Source: Mogibacterium sp.
GTDB lineage: Bacteria > Bacillota > Clostridia > Peptostreptococcales > Anaerovoracaceae
DNA: 64,000 nucleotides
Assembly: GCA_017512365.1 (NCBI GenBank)
Contig: JAFWGQ010000065.1
Span: forward strand, 1-64,000
Direction: 5' to 3'
Part shown: piece after piece, positions 15,370 to 23,780 of the stretch
Position numbering within the stretch: the stretch's first letter is position 1
Layout of the letters: every line of letters begins with the position of its first letter
The notes under the pieces: model-generated
Database searches by the model: none
What the model saw: only the letters and a program-made list of their open reading frames with translations
What the model was told of the DNA's origin: nothing
Translations under genes and position numbers: made by a program

Positions 15370-17468
15370 AAAACCTCTTCAGGACACTGATACCATACAA
15401 ATGGACTGCGCTGCTGGTGCTCATGCTCATGGCAGGGCAGGCTTTTTGTGAGATGAATCTGCCGCAGTACACGCAGGCTCTCATCGATACGGGCATACAG
15501 AACAGAGGTATAGAGCACATAGTGCCTGAGGCGGTCACCCGAAGGGAGTTCGAGGCGGCGGCTGCCCTGATGGACGAGGAGGAAAGGGCAGCATGGGAGG
15601 CTGCTTTCGAAGACGGCGGTGAGATATATACAAGAAAGGATCTCAGCAGGGAAGAGCTGGATGAGCTCGACGAGCTGCTGCTCGATCCCATAGTCAGCCG
15701 CTACGCTCAGAAGAACGGAGGGACTCTTGCGGACGCCGAGGCTTACGCCGGATCCGACAGAGCTGTTTTTGCAGACAGAGACAACGCCGATTCGGTCAGC
15801 AACAAGAACCTCATGGCGATGGGCATCAGGTACGCCGGCGACTGTGATGAGGAGGCCGGTCTCGACCTTCTGAAGATACAGAACGACTTCATGTGGCGGT
15901 GCGCAGGCATGATGCTGCTGATGTCGCTCTCGGTTATGGTATTCACCACTCTCATATCGCTGCTGGCTGCACGGGTCGGAGCAAGCATAGGAAAGGACCT
16001 GAGATCGGGACTCTTTTCCAACGTCATGTCTTTCTCGAGCGCCGAGATGGATGAGTTCAGGACGTCGTCCCTGATAACCCGTGCGACAAACGACATACAG
16101 CAGGTGCAGATGACAGCCACGATGATACTCAGGATGATGCTCTTCGCGCCGTGCATATGCACATGGTCGATCATCAGGGTGTATCAGATGCACGCTCACA
16201 TGAATTTCGTGATCGTGACGGGCGTCATCGCCATATTCCTGATGGCCGGTGCCATGCTCGCGGTGGCCATGCCTAAATTCAGGATCATGCAGTCTCTCAT
16301 AGACGCCCTGAATGCGGTGTCCAGGGAGATACTGACAGGCATACAGGTGATAAGGGCGTTCGGGCGGCAGGAGACCGAAGAGCAGCGCTTCGACAAGGCC
16401 AATACCGACCTTTACAGAAACCAGCTTTTCGTGAACCGCGCCATGATATCCATCACGCCGCTTCTGATGATCATAATGTACGGACTCAGCATATGGATCA
16501 CATGGGTAGCCGCCGGCAGGATCGACATGGGAGAGATGCAGGTCGGCACGATGACGGCCTTCATCGCCTACGCCATGGAGATAGTATTCTCCTTCCTCAT
16601 GATAGCCGGCATGGCCATATTCCTGCCGAGGGCAGGCATCGCCGCGGACAGGATATATGAGGTCCTCGAAACAGAGACGGGCATAAAGAACGCGGACGGC
16701 GCTGAGGACATCCCGGAGGACGCCGAAGGGGTGATAAGGTTCGAGCATGTGTCGTTCAGATATCCGGACGCCGAAGAGAACGTGCTCACCGACATAGACT
16801 TCACGGCAAAGCCGGGCGAGACCACCGCGATAATAGGCTCGACGGGCTGCGGCAAGACGACTCTCATAAACCTCATACCAAGGTTCTTCGATGTGACCGA
16901 GGGCCGCATCACGGTCGCCGGCAGGGACATAAGGGAGGTCACCCTCGAATCGCTCAGGGATGAGATAGGCTATGTGCCTCAGAAGGGGATACTCTTCTCG
17001 GGCACGATGGCGGACAATATCCGCTGGGGCAGAGAGGACGCGTCGGATGAAGAGGTAAGGCTCGCGGCGGAGACTGCCCAGGCCGCGGGGTTCATAGACG
17101 AGCGTCCGGAGGGCTACGAACGTGAAGTGGCTCAGGGCGGGGCGAACGTATCCGGAGGCCAGAAGCAGAGACTTGCTATCGCGAGGGCGGTGATAAAGGA
17201 ACCGAAGATATTCCTGTTCGACGATTCCTTCTCGGCGCTCGACATGAAGACCGATGTGGCGCTCAGAAAAGCGCTCGCGGAAAAGACCGCCGGCAGCACA
17301 AAGATAATAGTCGCGCAGAGAGTAGGCACCATACTCCACGCGCAGCAGATAATAGTGCTCGACGAGGGACGCATCGTCGGCAAGGGCACTCACGAAGAAC
17401 TGATGAAAAGCTGCGACATCTACAGAGAGACGGCGATATCTCAGCTGTCTGAAGCAGCTCTCGCATAG
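15366..17468 (+). CDS. ABC exporter half-transporter, degenerate-Walker B subunit
   Basis: A 700-residue half-transporter with a six-helix membrane domain and C-terminal ATPase. TM1 and TM2 are separated by an insert of about 125 acidic, mostly helical residues (about 48-170), which would be extracytoplasmic. The nucleotide-binding domain has Walker A GSTGCGKTT, signature VSGGQ and Walker B IFLFDDS, where Asp replaces the catalytic Glu. Its partner encoded next has the reverse pattern, as in heterodimeric BmrCD/TM287-288-type exporters. Substrates of such pumps are usually drugs, lipids or peptides; none can be named here. Confidence 0.92.
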   Translation: MKNLFRTLIPYKWTALLVLMLMAGQAFCEMNLPQYTQALIDTGIQNRGIEHIVPEAVTRREFEAAAALMDEEERAAWEAAFEDGGEIYTRKDLSREELDELDELLLDPIVSRYAQKNGGTLADAEAYAGSDRAVFADRDNADSVSNKNLMAMGIRYAGDCDEEAGLDLLKIQNDFMWRCAGMMLLMSLSVMVFTTLISLLAARVGASIGKDLRSGLFSNVMSFSSAEMDEFRTSSLITRATNDIQQVQMTATMILRMMLFAPCICTWSIIRVYQMHAHMNFVIVTGVIAIFLMAGAMLAVAMPKFRIMQSLIDALNAVSREILTGIQVIRAFGRQETEEQRFDKANTDLYRNQLFVNRAMISITPLLMIIMYGLSIWITWVAAGRIDMGEMQVGTMTAFIAYAMEIVFSFLMIAGMAIFLPRAGIAADRIYEVLETETGIKNADGAEDIPEDAEGVIRFEHVSFRYPDAEENVLTDIDFTAKPGETTAIIGSTGCGKTTLINLIPRFFDVTEGRITVAGRDIREVTLESLRDEIGYVPQKGILFSGTMADNIRWGREDASDEEVRLAAETAQAAGFIDERPEGYEREVAQGGANVSGGQKQRLAIARAVIKEPKIFLFDDSFSALDMKTDVALRKALAEKTAGSTKIIVAQRVGTILHAQQIIVLDEGRIVGKGTHEELMKSCDIYRETAISQLSEAALA

Positions 17469-19370
17469 ATGGACAGAGACGAAAAGGCAAAAAAGGAATA
17501 CGAAGCGCCGGAAGAGGAGCAGCAGACCGGTCAGGGCGACGGCTCAAGGCCGCGGCGGCGCGGACGAGGTCCGAGCTCCATACTCGCTCCGGGCGAAAAG
17601 CCTAAGGACTTCCGCAAGGCGGTGATGGATACGCTCAGATACATGGGAGCGTACAAGTTCGCCATCGCGGCCGTCATTGTCGTGTCCGCGCTTGCCACCA
17701 TATTCGAGACGCTGGGGCCGAAGGTGATGGGAAGGGCCACCACCCTGCTGGCGGAAGGCGTCATGAACAAGATAAACGGCACCGGGGGCATAGACTTCGC
17801 CGCGGTCAGGAACGTGCTGCTGATGACCATGGCGCTGTACTTCGTCGGAGCCATCGCGCAGTACATCCAGGCGCTAATCATGACAAACATCACGCAGAAG
17901 ATCGTGTACAGGATGAGACGCGACATCTCCGAAAAGATAGACCGCATGCCTATGTCGTACTTCGAGAAGGTCCCTACGGGAGAAGTCCTCTCGAGGATCA
18001 CGAACGACGTGGATACCCTCGGACAGTCCCTTTCGCAGAGCATATCCAACTTCATCTGGGCGATCGTCAGCATGGCAGGGATCATAGTCGTGATGCTCAC
18101 GATCAATGTGAAGATGACTCTCATCGCGCTGCTGGTGCTGCCTTTATCGGCGCTTCTCATGGGCGTGCTCATAAAGGTGTCGCAGAAGCATTTCGCGGCC
18201 CAGCAGAAATACCTGGGCATAATCGACGGGCAGGTCGAGGAGACCTTCTCGGGCCATCTTGTAGTCAAGGCCTTCAACAGGGAAGAGCGCGTGATGAAGG
18301 AATTCGACGAGTCGAACGAAAAGCTCTATGAATCGGCATGGAAGTCGCAGTTCCTCTCGGGCCTCATGAGGCCTCTGATGAGGATTGTCAGCAACCTCGG
18401 CTATGCCGCTGTCGTGCTTGCGGGAGGCATACTGTGCGTAAAGGGGGAAATAGGAGTAGGCGACATACAGGCCTTCGTGCAGTACGTAAAGAACATCGGC
18501 CAGCCTATACAGGACATCGCTCAGATAATGAACCAGGTGCAGTCAATGGCTGCTGCGGCTGAGAGAGTGTTCGAGTTCCTTGGCGAGGAAGAGGAGACGG
18601 ACGCACCGGGCGCATCCGATGAGATGGGAGAGATACAGGGAGCAGTCGAGTTCAGGCACGTGGGCTTCGGATACAAAAAGGATCACCCGGTGATACACGA
18701 CTTCAGTGCGAAGGTCGAGCCGGGACAGAAGATAGCGATAGTCGGACCGACAGGCGCCGGCAAGACGACGATAGTAAAGCTGCTCATGAGATTCTACGAT
18801 GTAAACAGGGGCGCGATACTGATCGACGGCAGAGACACGAGGGAATTCACGAGGAAGGAGCTCCGCGACAACTTCGCGATGGTCCTCCAGGACACATGGC
18901 TCTTCAGCGGCACGATACGCGAGAACATACGATACGGAAGAGAGGACGCGACGGATGAAGAGGTGATCGCGGCCGCGAAAGCCGCAAAAGCTCACCATTT
19001 CATCAAGACGCTTCCGGGCGGATATGATATGATGCTGAATGAGGACGCCACGAACATCTCCGAAGGGCAGAGGCAGCTGCTGACGATCGCCAGAGCGGTC
19101 ATCGCCGACAAGCGCCTGCTGATACTCGATGAGGCGACATCCTCGGTAGATACCAGGACGGAGGAAGAGATCCAGAAGGCGATGGACGCGCTGACAGAGG
19201 ACAGGACGAGCTTCATCATCGCTCACAGGCTCTCGACCATACGGAACGCCGACATGATATTCGTGATGGATCACGGGGACATAGTCGAGCAGGGACGACA
19301 CGAGGAACTGCTCGCGAAGGGCGGCGCGTACGCGGAACTGTACAACTCTCAGTTCGAAGACGCAGGATAA
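17469..19370 (+). CDS. ABC exporter half-transporter, catalytic subunit
   Basis: A 633-residue partner of the preceding exporter subunit, with a Lys/Arg-rich cytoplasmic N-terminus, six predicted membrane helices and an ATPase domain. Walker A is GPTGAGKTT, Walker B ends LLILDEATS with the catalytic Glu, and the signature is ISEGQ, a departure from LSGGQ. Together with the partner's intact signature and Asp at Walker B, this gives one active and one degenerate ATP site. The ATG follows the previous stop with no gap and there is no clear Shine-Dalgarno, suggesting coupled translation at equal dose. Confidence 0.92.
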   Translation: MDRDEKAKKEYEAPEEEQQTGQGDGSRPRRRGRGPSSILAPGEKPKDFRKAVMDTLRYMGAYKFAIAAVIVVSALATIFETLGPKVMGRATTLLAEGVMNKINGTGGIDFAAVRNVLLMTMALYFVGAIAQYIQALIMTNITQKIVYRMRRDISEKIDRMPMSYFEKVPTGEVLSRITNDVDTLGQSLSQSISNFIWAIVSMAGIIVVMLTINVKMTLIALLVLPLSALLMGVLIKVSQKHFAAQQKYLGIIDGQVEETFSGHLVVKAFNREERVMKEFDESNEKLYESAWKSQFLSGLMRPLMRIVSNLGYAAVVLAGGILCVKGEIGVGDIQAFVQYVKNIGQPIQDIAQIMNQVQSMAAAAERVFEFLGEEEETDAPGASDEMGEIQGAVEFRHVGFGYKKDHPVIHDFSAKVEPGQKIAIVGPTGAGKTTIVKLLMRFYDVNRGAILIDGRDTREFTRKELRDNFAMVLQDTWLFSGTIRENIRYGREDATDEEVIAAAKAAKAHHFIKTLPGGYDMMLNEDATNISEGQRQLLTIARAVIADKRLLILDEATSSVDTRTEEEIQKAMDALTEDRTSFIIAHRLSTIRNADMIFVMDHGDIVEQGRHEELLAKGGAYAELYNSQFEDAG

Positions 19371-19425
19371 GCAAACGCCGGGGGGCTGCTCCTGACGCAA
19401 TCATCATAAAAGAAAGGCTGGAAAA

Positions 19426-21135
19426 ATGAGGACATACAGAGAAGAATACGAATACTGGCTTGCATCGGATGCTGTCGATGCAAAGACAAAGGATGAACTC
19501 AGGGCTCTTGAGGGAAACGAAAAAGAGATCGAAGGCAGATTCAAGGCCATGCTCACATTCGGCACCGCGGGACTACGCGGCATCATGGGAGCCGGCACAG
19601 GCATGATGAACGTCTATACCGTAAGGTACGCGACACAGGGCCTTGCCAATCTCATCATTGAAAAGGGAGGACAGATCGGAGGAGATTCGAAGGAGGGCAG
19701 CGGCGTAGCAATCGCTCACGACTCGAGACTCAATTCGAGGCTGTTTGCCGAGGAGGCGGCTTCGGTGCTCGCTGCCAACGGCATAAAGGCCTTTATCTTC
19801 GACGACATGCGTCCGACTCCTGAGCTTTCCTTCGCGGTGAGAGAGACCGGATCGATCGCCGGCATCAACATCACTGCGAGCCACAATCCCAAAGAGTACA
19901 ACGGATACAAGGCCTACTGGGCGGACGGCGCGCAGCTGGGGCCTGAGCATGCCAATGTGGTATCCGCCGAGATAGCAAAGATCGACATCTTCAGGGACGT
20001 AAAGACCATGGACTACGGCGAGGCCGTAAACAAAGGGCTTGTGGAGATCCTAGGCGATGAGATGGATCAGGTATATATCGGCAGGGTCATGGAGACTTCG
20101 ATCACACACAAATACATCGATCAGGTCGCTAAGGACATGAAGATCGTCTTCACGCCGTTCCACGGCGCGGGCTACAAGCTGGTGCCTGAGATCCTGAGGA
20201 GGCAGGGCTACGGAGCCATCATCCCGGTCGAGGAGCAGATGATCCCCGACGGGAATTTCCCGACGGTCAAGTCGCCTAACCCTGAGAATACCGAGGGTTT
20301 CGCTCTCGCGATAGAGTACGCGAAGAAGAACGGGGCTGAGCTCGTCATCGGAGTCGACCCTGACAGCGACAGATGCGGAGCGGTCGTGAAGTCCGGAGAC
20401 GAATACATCATCCTTTCCGGCAACCAGATCGCCTGCCTCATGCTTGACTACATCATCACGATGAGAAGGGAATGCGGCAAGATGCCTGCCAGACCTTTTG
20501 CATGCAAGTCCATCGTGTCGACTGTCATGGCCAACAGGATATGCGAAGTCAACGATGTAAAGATGTACGAGGTGCTGACCGGCTTCAAGTTCATCGGTGA
20601 GAAGATAAAGGAACACGACGAGAACGGCGATGAAAACTTCATCTTCGGCTTCGAGGAGAGCATAGGCTTCCTCGGCGGCACTTATGCGAGGGACAAGGAC
20701 GCGGTGTTCGCGGCTATGATGATGGCGGAGGTCGGCTGCTGGTACAAGGCAAGAGGGATGTCGGTATACGACGGCCTCCTGTCGCTCTACGACAAGTACG
20801 GATATTTCATCGAAAACACCGAGTCAACGGTGTTCGGCGGATTCGATTCGGCCGAGAGAAGGGAAGCCGTGATGAGCAGGGTAAGGCAGAACCCGCCTGA
20901 AAGCATCGGCCTCAGGGTCGAGAGCCTCACGGACTATACGAAGGATGTCCCGGGCTTCACAAAGAGCAACGTGCTCTTCTACAATCTCGCGGACGGATGC
21001 GCGGTAGCGATCAGGCCTTCGGGCACTGAGCCTAAGATCAAGACATACGTCATGGCAAGAGGCGATACGGCTGAAGAAGCCGAGGAGCGCCGCATGGCGG
21101 TGCGCAGCGCTGTCGATGCTCTCCTGGAGGCATAA
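19426..21135 (+). CDS. Phosphohexomutase (phosphoglucomutase/phosphomannomutase)
   Basis: A 569-residue alpha-D-phosphohexomutase of the PgcA type that interconverts hexose 1- and 6-phosphates. The phosphoserine loop TASHNPKEYNGYK lies near residue 145-158, the Mg loop GVDPDSDRCG near 308, the sugar loop GFEESIGF near 408 and the phosphate loop RPSGTEPKIK near the C-terminus. Length fits the long Firmicutes PgcA group. GAAAGG precedes the ATG. The next gene starts 9 bp downstream. Confidence 0.92.
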   Translation: MRTYREEYEYWLASDAVDAKTKDELRALEGNEKEIEGRFKAMLTFGTAGLRGIMGAGTGMMNVYTVRYATQGLANLIIEKGGQIGGDSKEGSGVAIAHDSRLNSRLFAEEAASVLAANGIKAFIFDDMRPTPELSFAVRETGSIAGINITASHNPKEYNGYKAYWADGAQLGPEHANVVSAEIAKIDIFRDVKTMDYGEAVNKGLVEILGDEMDQVYIGRVMETSITHKYIDQVAKDMKIVFTPFHGAGYKLVPEILRRQGYGAIIPVEEQMIPDGNFPTVKSPNPENTEGFALAIEYAKKNGAELVIGVDPDSDRCGAVVKSGDEYIILSGNQIACLMLDYIITMRRECGKMPARPFACKSIVSTVMANRICEVNDVKMYEVLTGFKFIGEKIKEHDENGDENFIFGFEESIGFLGGTYARDKDAVFAAMMMAEVGCWYKARGMSVYDGLLSLYDKYGYFIENTESTVFGGFDSAERREAVMSRVRQNPPESIGLRVESLTDYTKDVPGFTKSNVLFYNLADGCAVAIRPSGTEPKIKTYVMARGDTAEEAEERRMAVRSAVDALLEA

Positions 21136-21143
21136 AAAGCAGC

Positions 21144-22229
21144 ATGAGGAAAGAAGACCGGATCATCACGATCATCATGATACTTACGGTTCTGATGGGA
21201 GTACTGATGCTCTCCGTCGGAAGGTTCATCATGGGCGGGATAGTGCTGCTGATAGCGTTTGCCATATTCCTCAACAGGGGAGGAGGCAGGTTCAACGACC
21301 GCAGCATATATGAAAAGATAGTAAAGACCGACATGGAGATCGGCGAGCTGTATGAAAAGATCAGAGATATCGATACTCCTCTCGGGAAGGGATGGATCGC
21401 GGAACACAAAGGCTTTCCGGGCGACAGCATAGTCTACGGTCCGAGCCGCTACAAGGACTGCATCGTCATCTCGAAGAAAAAGGGCAGCATCGACATCAAG
21501 CACATTACCGCGCTTGAGAATATCATCAGGAAGAGCGGAGACGAGTACAGGTTCGGCGATCTTGCCGATACCTCCGGAGTGGTAGTGACTCCGGAGAGGT
21601 ACTCCGCGTTCGCGTCGATGAAGCTCATCTCGGTCATGCTGCTGAAGCATCTGTACGAGCTTACCGAGAAGCTGTCCGCTGACAGGAACGCCGCGGTGCC
21701 TGACGAACTGGATTTCTTCAGGTTCTACTACCACAATTCGAGCGAGGGCCATTTCAGGAACTCCGACGGAGACGACATACTCAGGGTCGAGAGCAATTAC
21801 CGCCCTTTCTCCGCAAGGATCATGGACGAGGACGGCGAGGAGATGGCATCGGTCATGCCGCACGCGTTCAACGCCAAGGGGGTCGTCATCGATTCGGCCG
21901 GCTACGAGCTCTTCGCCAACGGCGAACATTTCGGGGAGATAAGAAAGTTCAAGGCAGGAAATCAGGAAGGATATATCGTCGACACCGATGCGGGGGAATT
22001 CAGGGTGAAAATATTCCCTGCATGCATGAGAGCGAACATCTCCTGCAATCACACCATAGAGCATGAGGGAAAGCTCAAGGCTGTCATAGGCGGCTCGCCG
22101 AACCTCCTGTTCGATGAGGCTGGCAGATGCCAGAACGATCTCGTGCTTTCATACGATGACGATTATCTGGTGCTTTACGCTGCGCTCGAGATCTTCCTGC
22201 TCACGCTGAACCGCAAATACCTGAAATAG
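21144..22229 (+). CDS. Membrane-anchored protein of unknown function
   Basis: A 361-residue protein with a short hydrophobic N-terminal hairpin (about residues 8-45) and a soluble remainder. I do not recognise a family for residues 50-200. The last ~110 residues (an ANGEHFGEIRKF strand, an IVDTDAGEFRVKIF strand, and a hydrophobic C-terminal helix with YLVLYAALEIFLLTL) recall the LURP-one-like barrel fold, but this is a weak impression. It follows the phosphohexomutase by 9 bp and ends that transcription unit. Confidence 0.6.
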   Translation: MRKEDRIITIIMILTVLMGVLMLSVGRFIMGGIVLLIAFAIFLNRGGGRFNDRSIYEKIVKTDMEIGELYEKIRDIDTPLGKGWIAEHKGFPGDSIVYGPSRYKDCIVISKKKGSIDIKHITALENIIRKSGDEYRFGDLADTSGVVVTPERYSAFASMKLISVMLLKHLYELTEKLSADRNAAVPDELDFFRFYYHNSSEGHFRNSDGDDILRVESNYRPFSARIMDEDGEEMASVMPHAFNAKGVVIDSAGYELFANGEHFGEIRKFKAGNQEGYIVDTDAGEFRVKIFPACMRANISCNHTIEHEGKLKAVIGGSPNLLFDEAGRCQNDLVLSYDDDYLVLYAALEIFLLTLNRKYLK

Positions 22230-22261
22230 CGTTAATCATTGTTAAGACTGTTTCCGCTCGG

Positions 22262-22291
22262 TTGAAGGAAGCGTGCGGAGCGTGGTACAAT
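22262..22291 (+). promoter_or_regulatory. Promoter of the Usp-domain gene
   Basis: TTGAAG (22262-22267), an 18-bp spacer and TACAAT (22286-22291) with TGg before it. Confidence 0.65.
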
Positions 22292-22338
22292 TATATAGTT
22301 AGAGAAAATATCAGAAGCAGCGCCATAGGGAGAAACAA

Positions 22339-23385
22339 ATGAAAAAGATCCTTCTTCCTCTCGAAGAAACAGACAGAAGTCTGAAAACACTTCAATATGC
22401 ATTGAGCAACTACAAGCCTGATGAGGCTGAATTCGTGTTGCTTATGGTGGACGAAAAACTCAGCTTCTCGGTCAAGTCCGAAGCCGAAGCAGAAGCGCTC
22501 AGGGTACTGGGCGAAAAGCTCTCGGCGTTATCGGCGGCTTTTGAGGGCTACAGGGTGATGCTCGCTTCAGCCGTCGGCAAGGCGGGCCTGAGGATCACCA
22601 GATGCGCAAGAGAGACCGGAGCCGATCTCATTATAATGAGCAAGTCCTCAAAGGAGGATATGCGTAATTCCGTGGGAACGACAACGGAGTACGTGATCAA
22701 CAACGCTCCGTGCGCTGTCCTCATAGTGAGCGAAGCGATCAATTCAAGAAGCGAATACAGAGGCCTGGTATACAAGACATCGAAGGGCACGGTGAACCTC
22801 AGAGGACAGCTCGGTGACAAGCAGAGCGAATGCCTGCTGCCGAGCGTGAATCAGGACTGCATCTATCACATAGACGTAACGGTAGGCAAGATAAGATTTT
22901 TCCACACCGCGTATAATCCGGATACCAGGAACTGGGATCTGCCGCCTCTGCCGGGGCAGGAGGTCACGATGGACATCCTCGCCGGAGAGTCGAAGAACAT
23001 ACTCGTAAAGGCAGACAGTACGGACGGCAAGGCCGACAGGATCCGCATAGTCAACAGAGACATGAAGAAGGAAGCGGTATTCAGCTTCAGGATCAGCGCG
23101 GTCGGATCGGAACCTGTGCCGGCGGTGGAGGAAGAACCTGAGAAGAAGCCTGACATCAGTAAGGAAGCCATCGAGAAAAGAGCCACCATAGAGATGGAAA
23201 AGGTTCATGAGCCTGCCATCCCGGAGGATTTCGAAGCTCCTGAGATCCCGACGTTCATGGCTGACGGGAAGGCCATGGTCGAAGAGATCGAGGCAGAGCA
23301 GAACAACGCCGAGCAGAACAATGCTGATAATGATGACCCTTCGGGTCAGGATACCGGAGCGCTTTTTACGGTGGAATTCAAATAG
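22339..23385 (+). CDS. Universal stress protein domain with novel C-terminal region
   Basis: A 348-residue protein. Residues 1-133 form a UspA-like fold, from KILLPLEETDRS to PCAVLIVSEA. The ATP-binding G-x2-G-x9-G(S/T) motif is degraded (MSKSSKEDMRNSVGTTTE), so nucleotide binding is doubtful. Residues about 145-255 form a beta-rich domain with no family I recognise, followed by an acidic, Glu/Asn-rich, probably disordered tail. AGGGAG precedes the ATG. Monocistronic between its own promoter and that of SCIFF. Role unknown, possibly stress-related. Confidence 0.7.
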   Translation: MKKILLPLEETDRSLKTLQYALSNYKPDEAEFVLLMVDEKLSFSVKSEAEAEALRVLGEKLSALSAAFEGYRVMLASAVGKAGLRITRCARETGADLIIMSKSSKEDMRNSVGTTTEYVINNAPCAVLIVSEAINSRSEYRGLVYKTSKGTVNLRGQLGDKQSECLLPSVNQDCIYHIDVTVGKIRFFHTAYNPDTRNWDLPPLPGQEVTMDILAGESKNILVKADSTDGKADRIRIVNRDMKKEAVFSFRISAVGSEPVPAVEEEPEKKPDISKEAIEKRATIEMEKVHEPAIPEDFEAPEIPTFMADGKAMVEEIEAEQNNAEQNNADNDDPSGQDTGALFTVEFK

Positions 23386-23397
23386 AGGCGCAAGACG

Positions 23398-23426
23398 TTG
23401 ACACGATCCGTGCAGGGTGATATCCT
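23398..23426 (+). promoter_or_regulatory. Promoter of the SCIFF peptide gene
   Basis: A perfect TTGACA (23398-23403), a 17-bp spacer and TATCCT (23421-23426) preceded by TGa. Confidence 0.65.
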
Positions 23427-23457
23427 ACATGAGAATTCAGAAAACGGAGGAAAAACG

Positions 23458-23607
23458 ATGAAAAGGATCAAAACAATCACGACAAGAAACATGAATGAGT
23501 CGAAGACAAACGGCGGATGCGGCGAGTGCCAGACTTCATGCCAGTCCGCAAGCAAGACTTCCTGCAGCGTTGCGAATCAGCACTGCGAGCAGCGCAAGGA
23601 AAAGTAA
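23458..23607 (+). CDS. scfA: SCIFF ranthipeptide precursor, variant with five cysteines
   Basis: A 49-residue precursor of the SCIFF family (six cysteines in forty-five residues), a near-universal Clostridia peptide modified by the radical SAM enzyme encoded next. It keeps the leader MKRIKTITTRN and the core GGCGECQTSCQSA. Cysteines are at 21, 24, 28, 36 and 43; the expected fourth Cys is Ser32 (AGC), and the Thr usual after the fifth Cys is Ser37 (AGC). These two positions are the known thioether partners in studied homologues. The ATG at 23458 has GGAGG eight bases upstream. A terminator separates it from the maturase, so it is probably expressed at a higher level. Confidence 0.93.
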   Translation: MKRIKTITTRNMNESKTNGGCGECQTSCQSASKTSCSVANQHCEQRKEK

Positions 23608-23619
23608 GATGCTTCTGAG

Positions 23620-23650
23620 GGCGCTGCTGTGTGCAGCGCCTTTTTATTTT
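23620..23650 (+). terminator. Intrinsic terminator after SCIFF
   Basis: GGCGCTGC-tgtgt-GCAGCGCC followed by TTTTTATTTT. Confidence 0.9.
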
Positions 23651-23674
23651 GCAAGCCGTGCCGCTTATCAGGTT

Positions 23675-23706
23675 TTGTGTAATATCCATCGGAAAAAACT
23701 TATAAT
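23675..23706 (+). promoter_or_regulatory. Promoter region of scfB with half-site of the 39-bp dyad
   Basis: A perfect TATAAT lies at 23701-23706. Upstream, TTGTGTAATATCC (23675-23687) closely matches the left half of the dyad at 55315 and could act as -35 or as a regulator half-site, though its spacing to the -10 (20 bp) is long. Confidence 0.45.
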
Positions 23707-23727
23707 TTGGGCTCGATAATGACAAAA

Positions 23728-23764
23728 TGTGTATGATCCGGAGAAAATCCCGGGAAAATACACA
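23728..23764 (+). repeat. Dyad element copy A (scfB leader)
   Basis: TGTGTAT (23728-23734) and ATACACA (23758-23764) are perfect inverted repeats separated by exactly 23 bp. An inner CCGG/CCGG pair could form a short second stem. The right arm directly abuts the AAAGGG ribosome-binding sequence of scfB. The same arrangement with the same 23-bp spacing occurs three times near 55315-55488. Confidence 0.7.
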
Positions 23765-23780
23765 AAAGGGATCTGATGAA

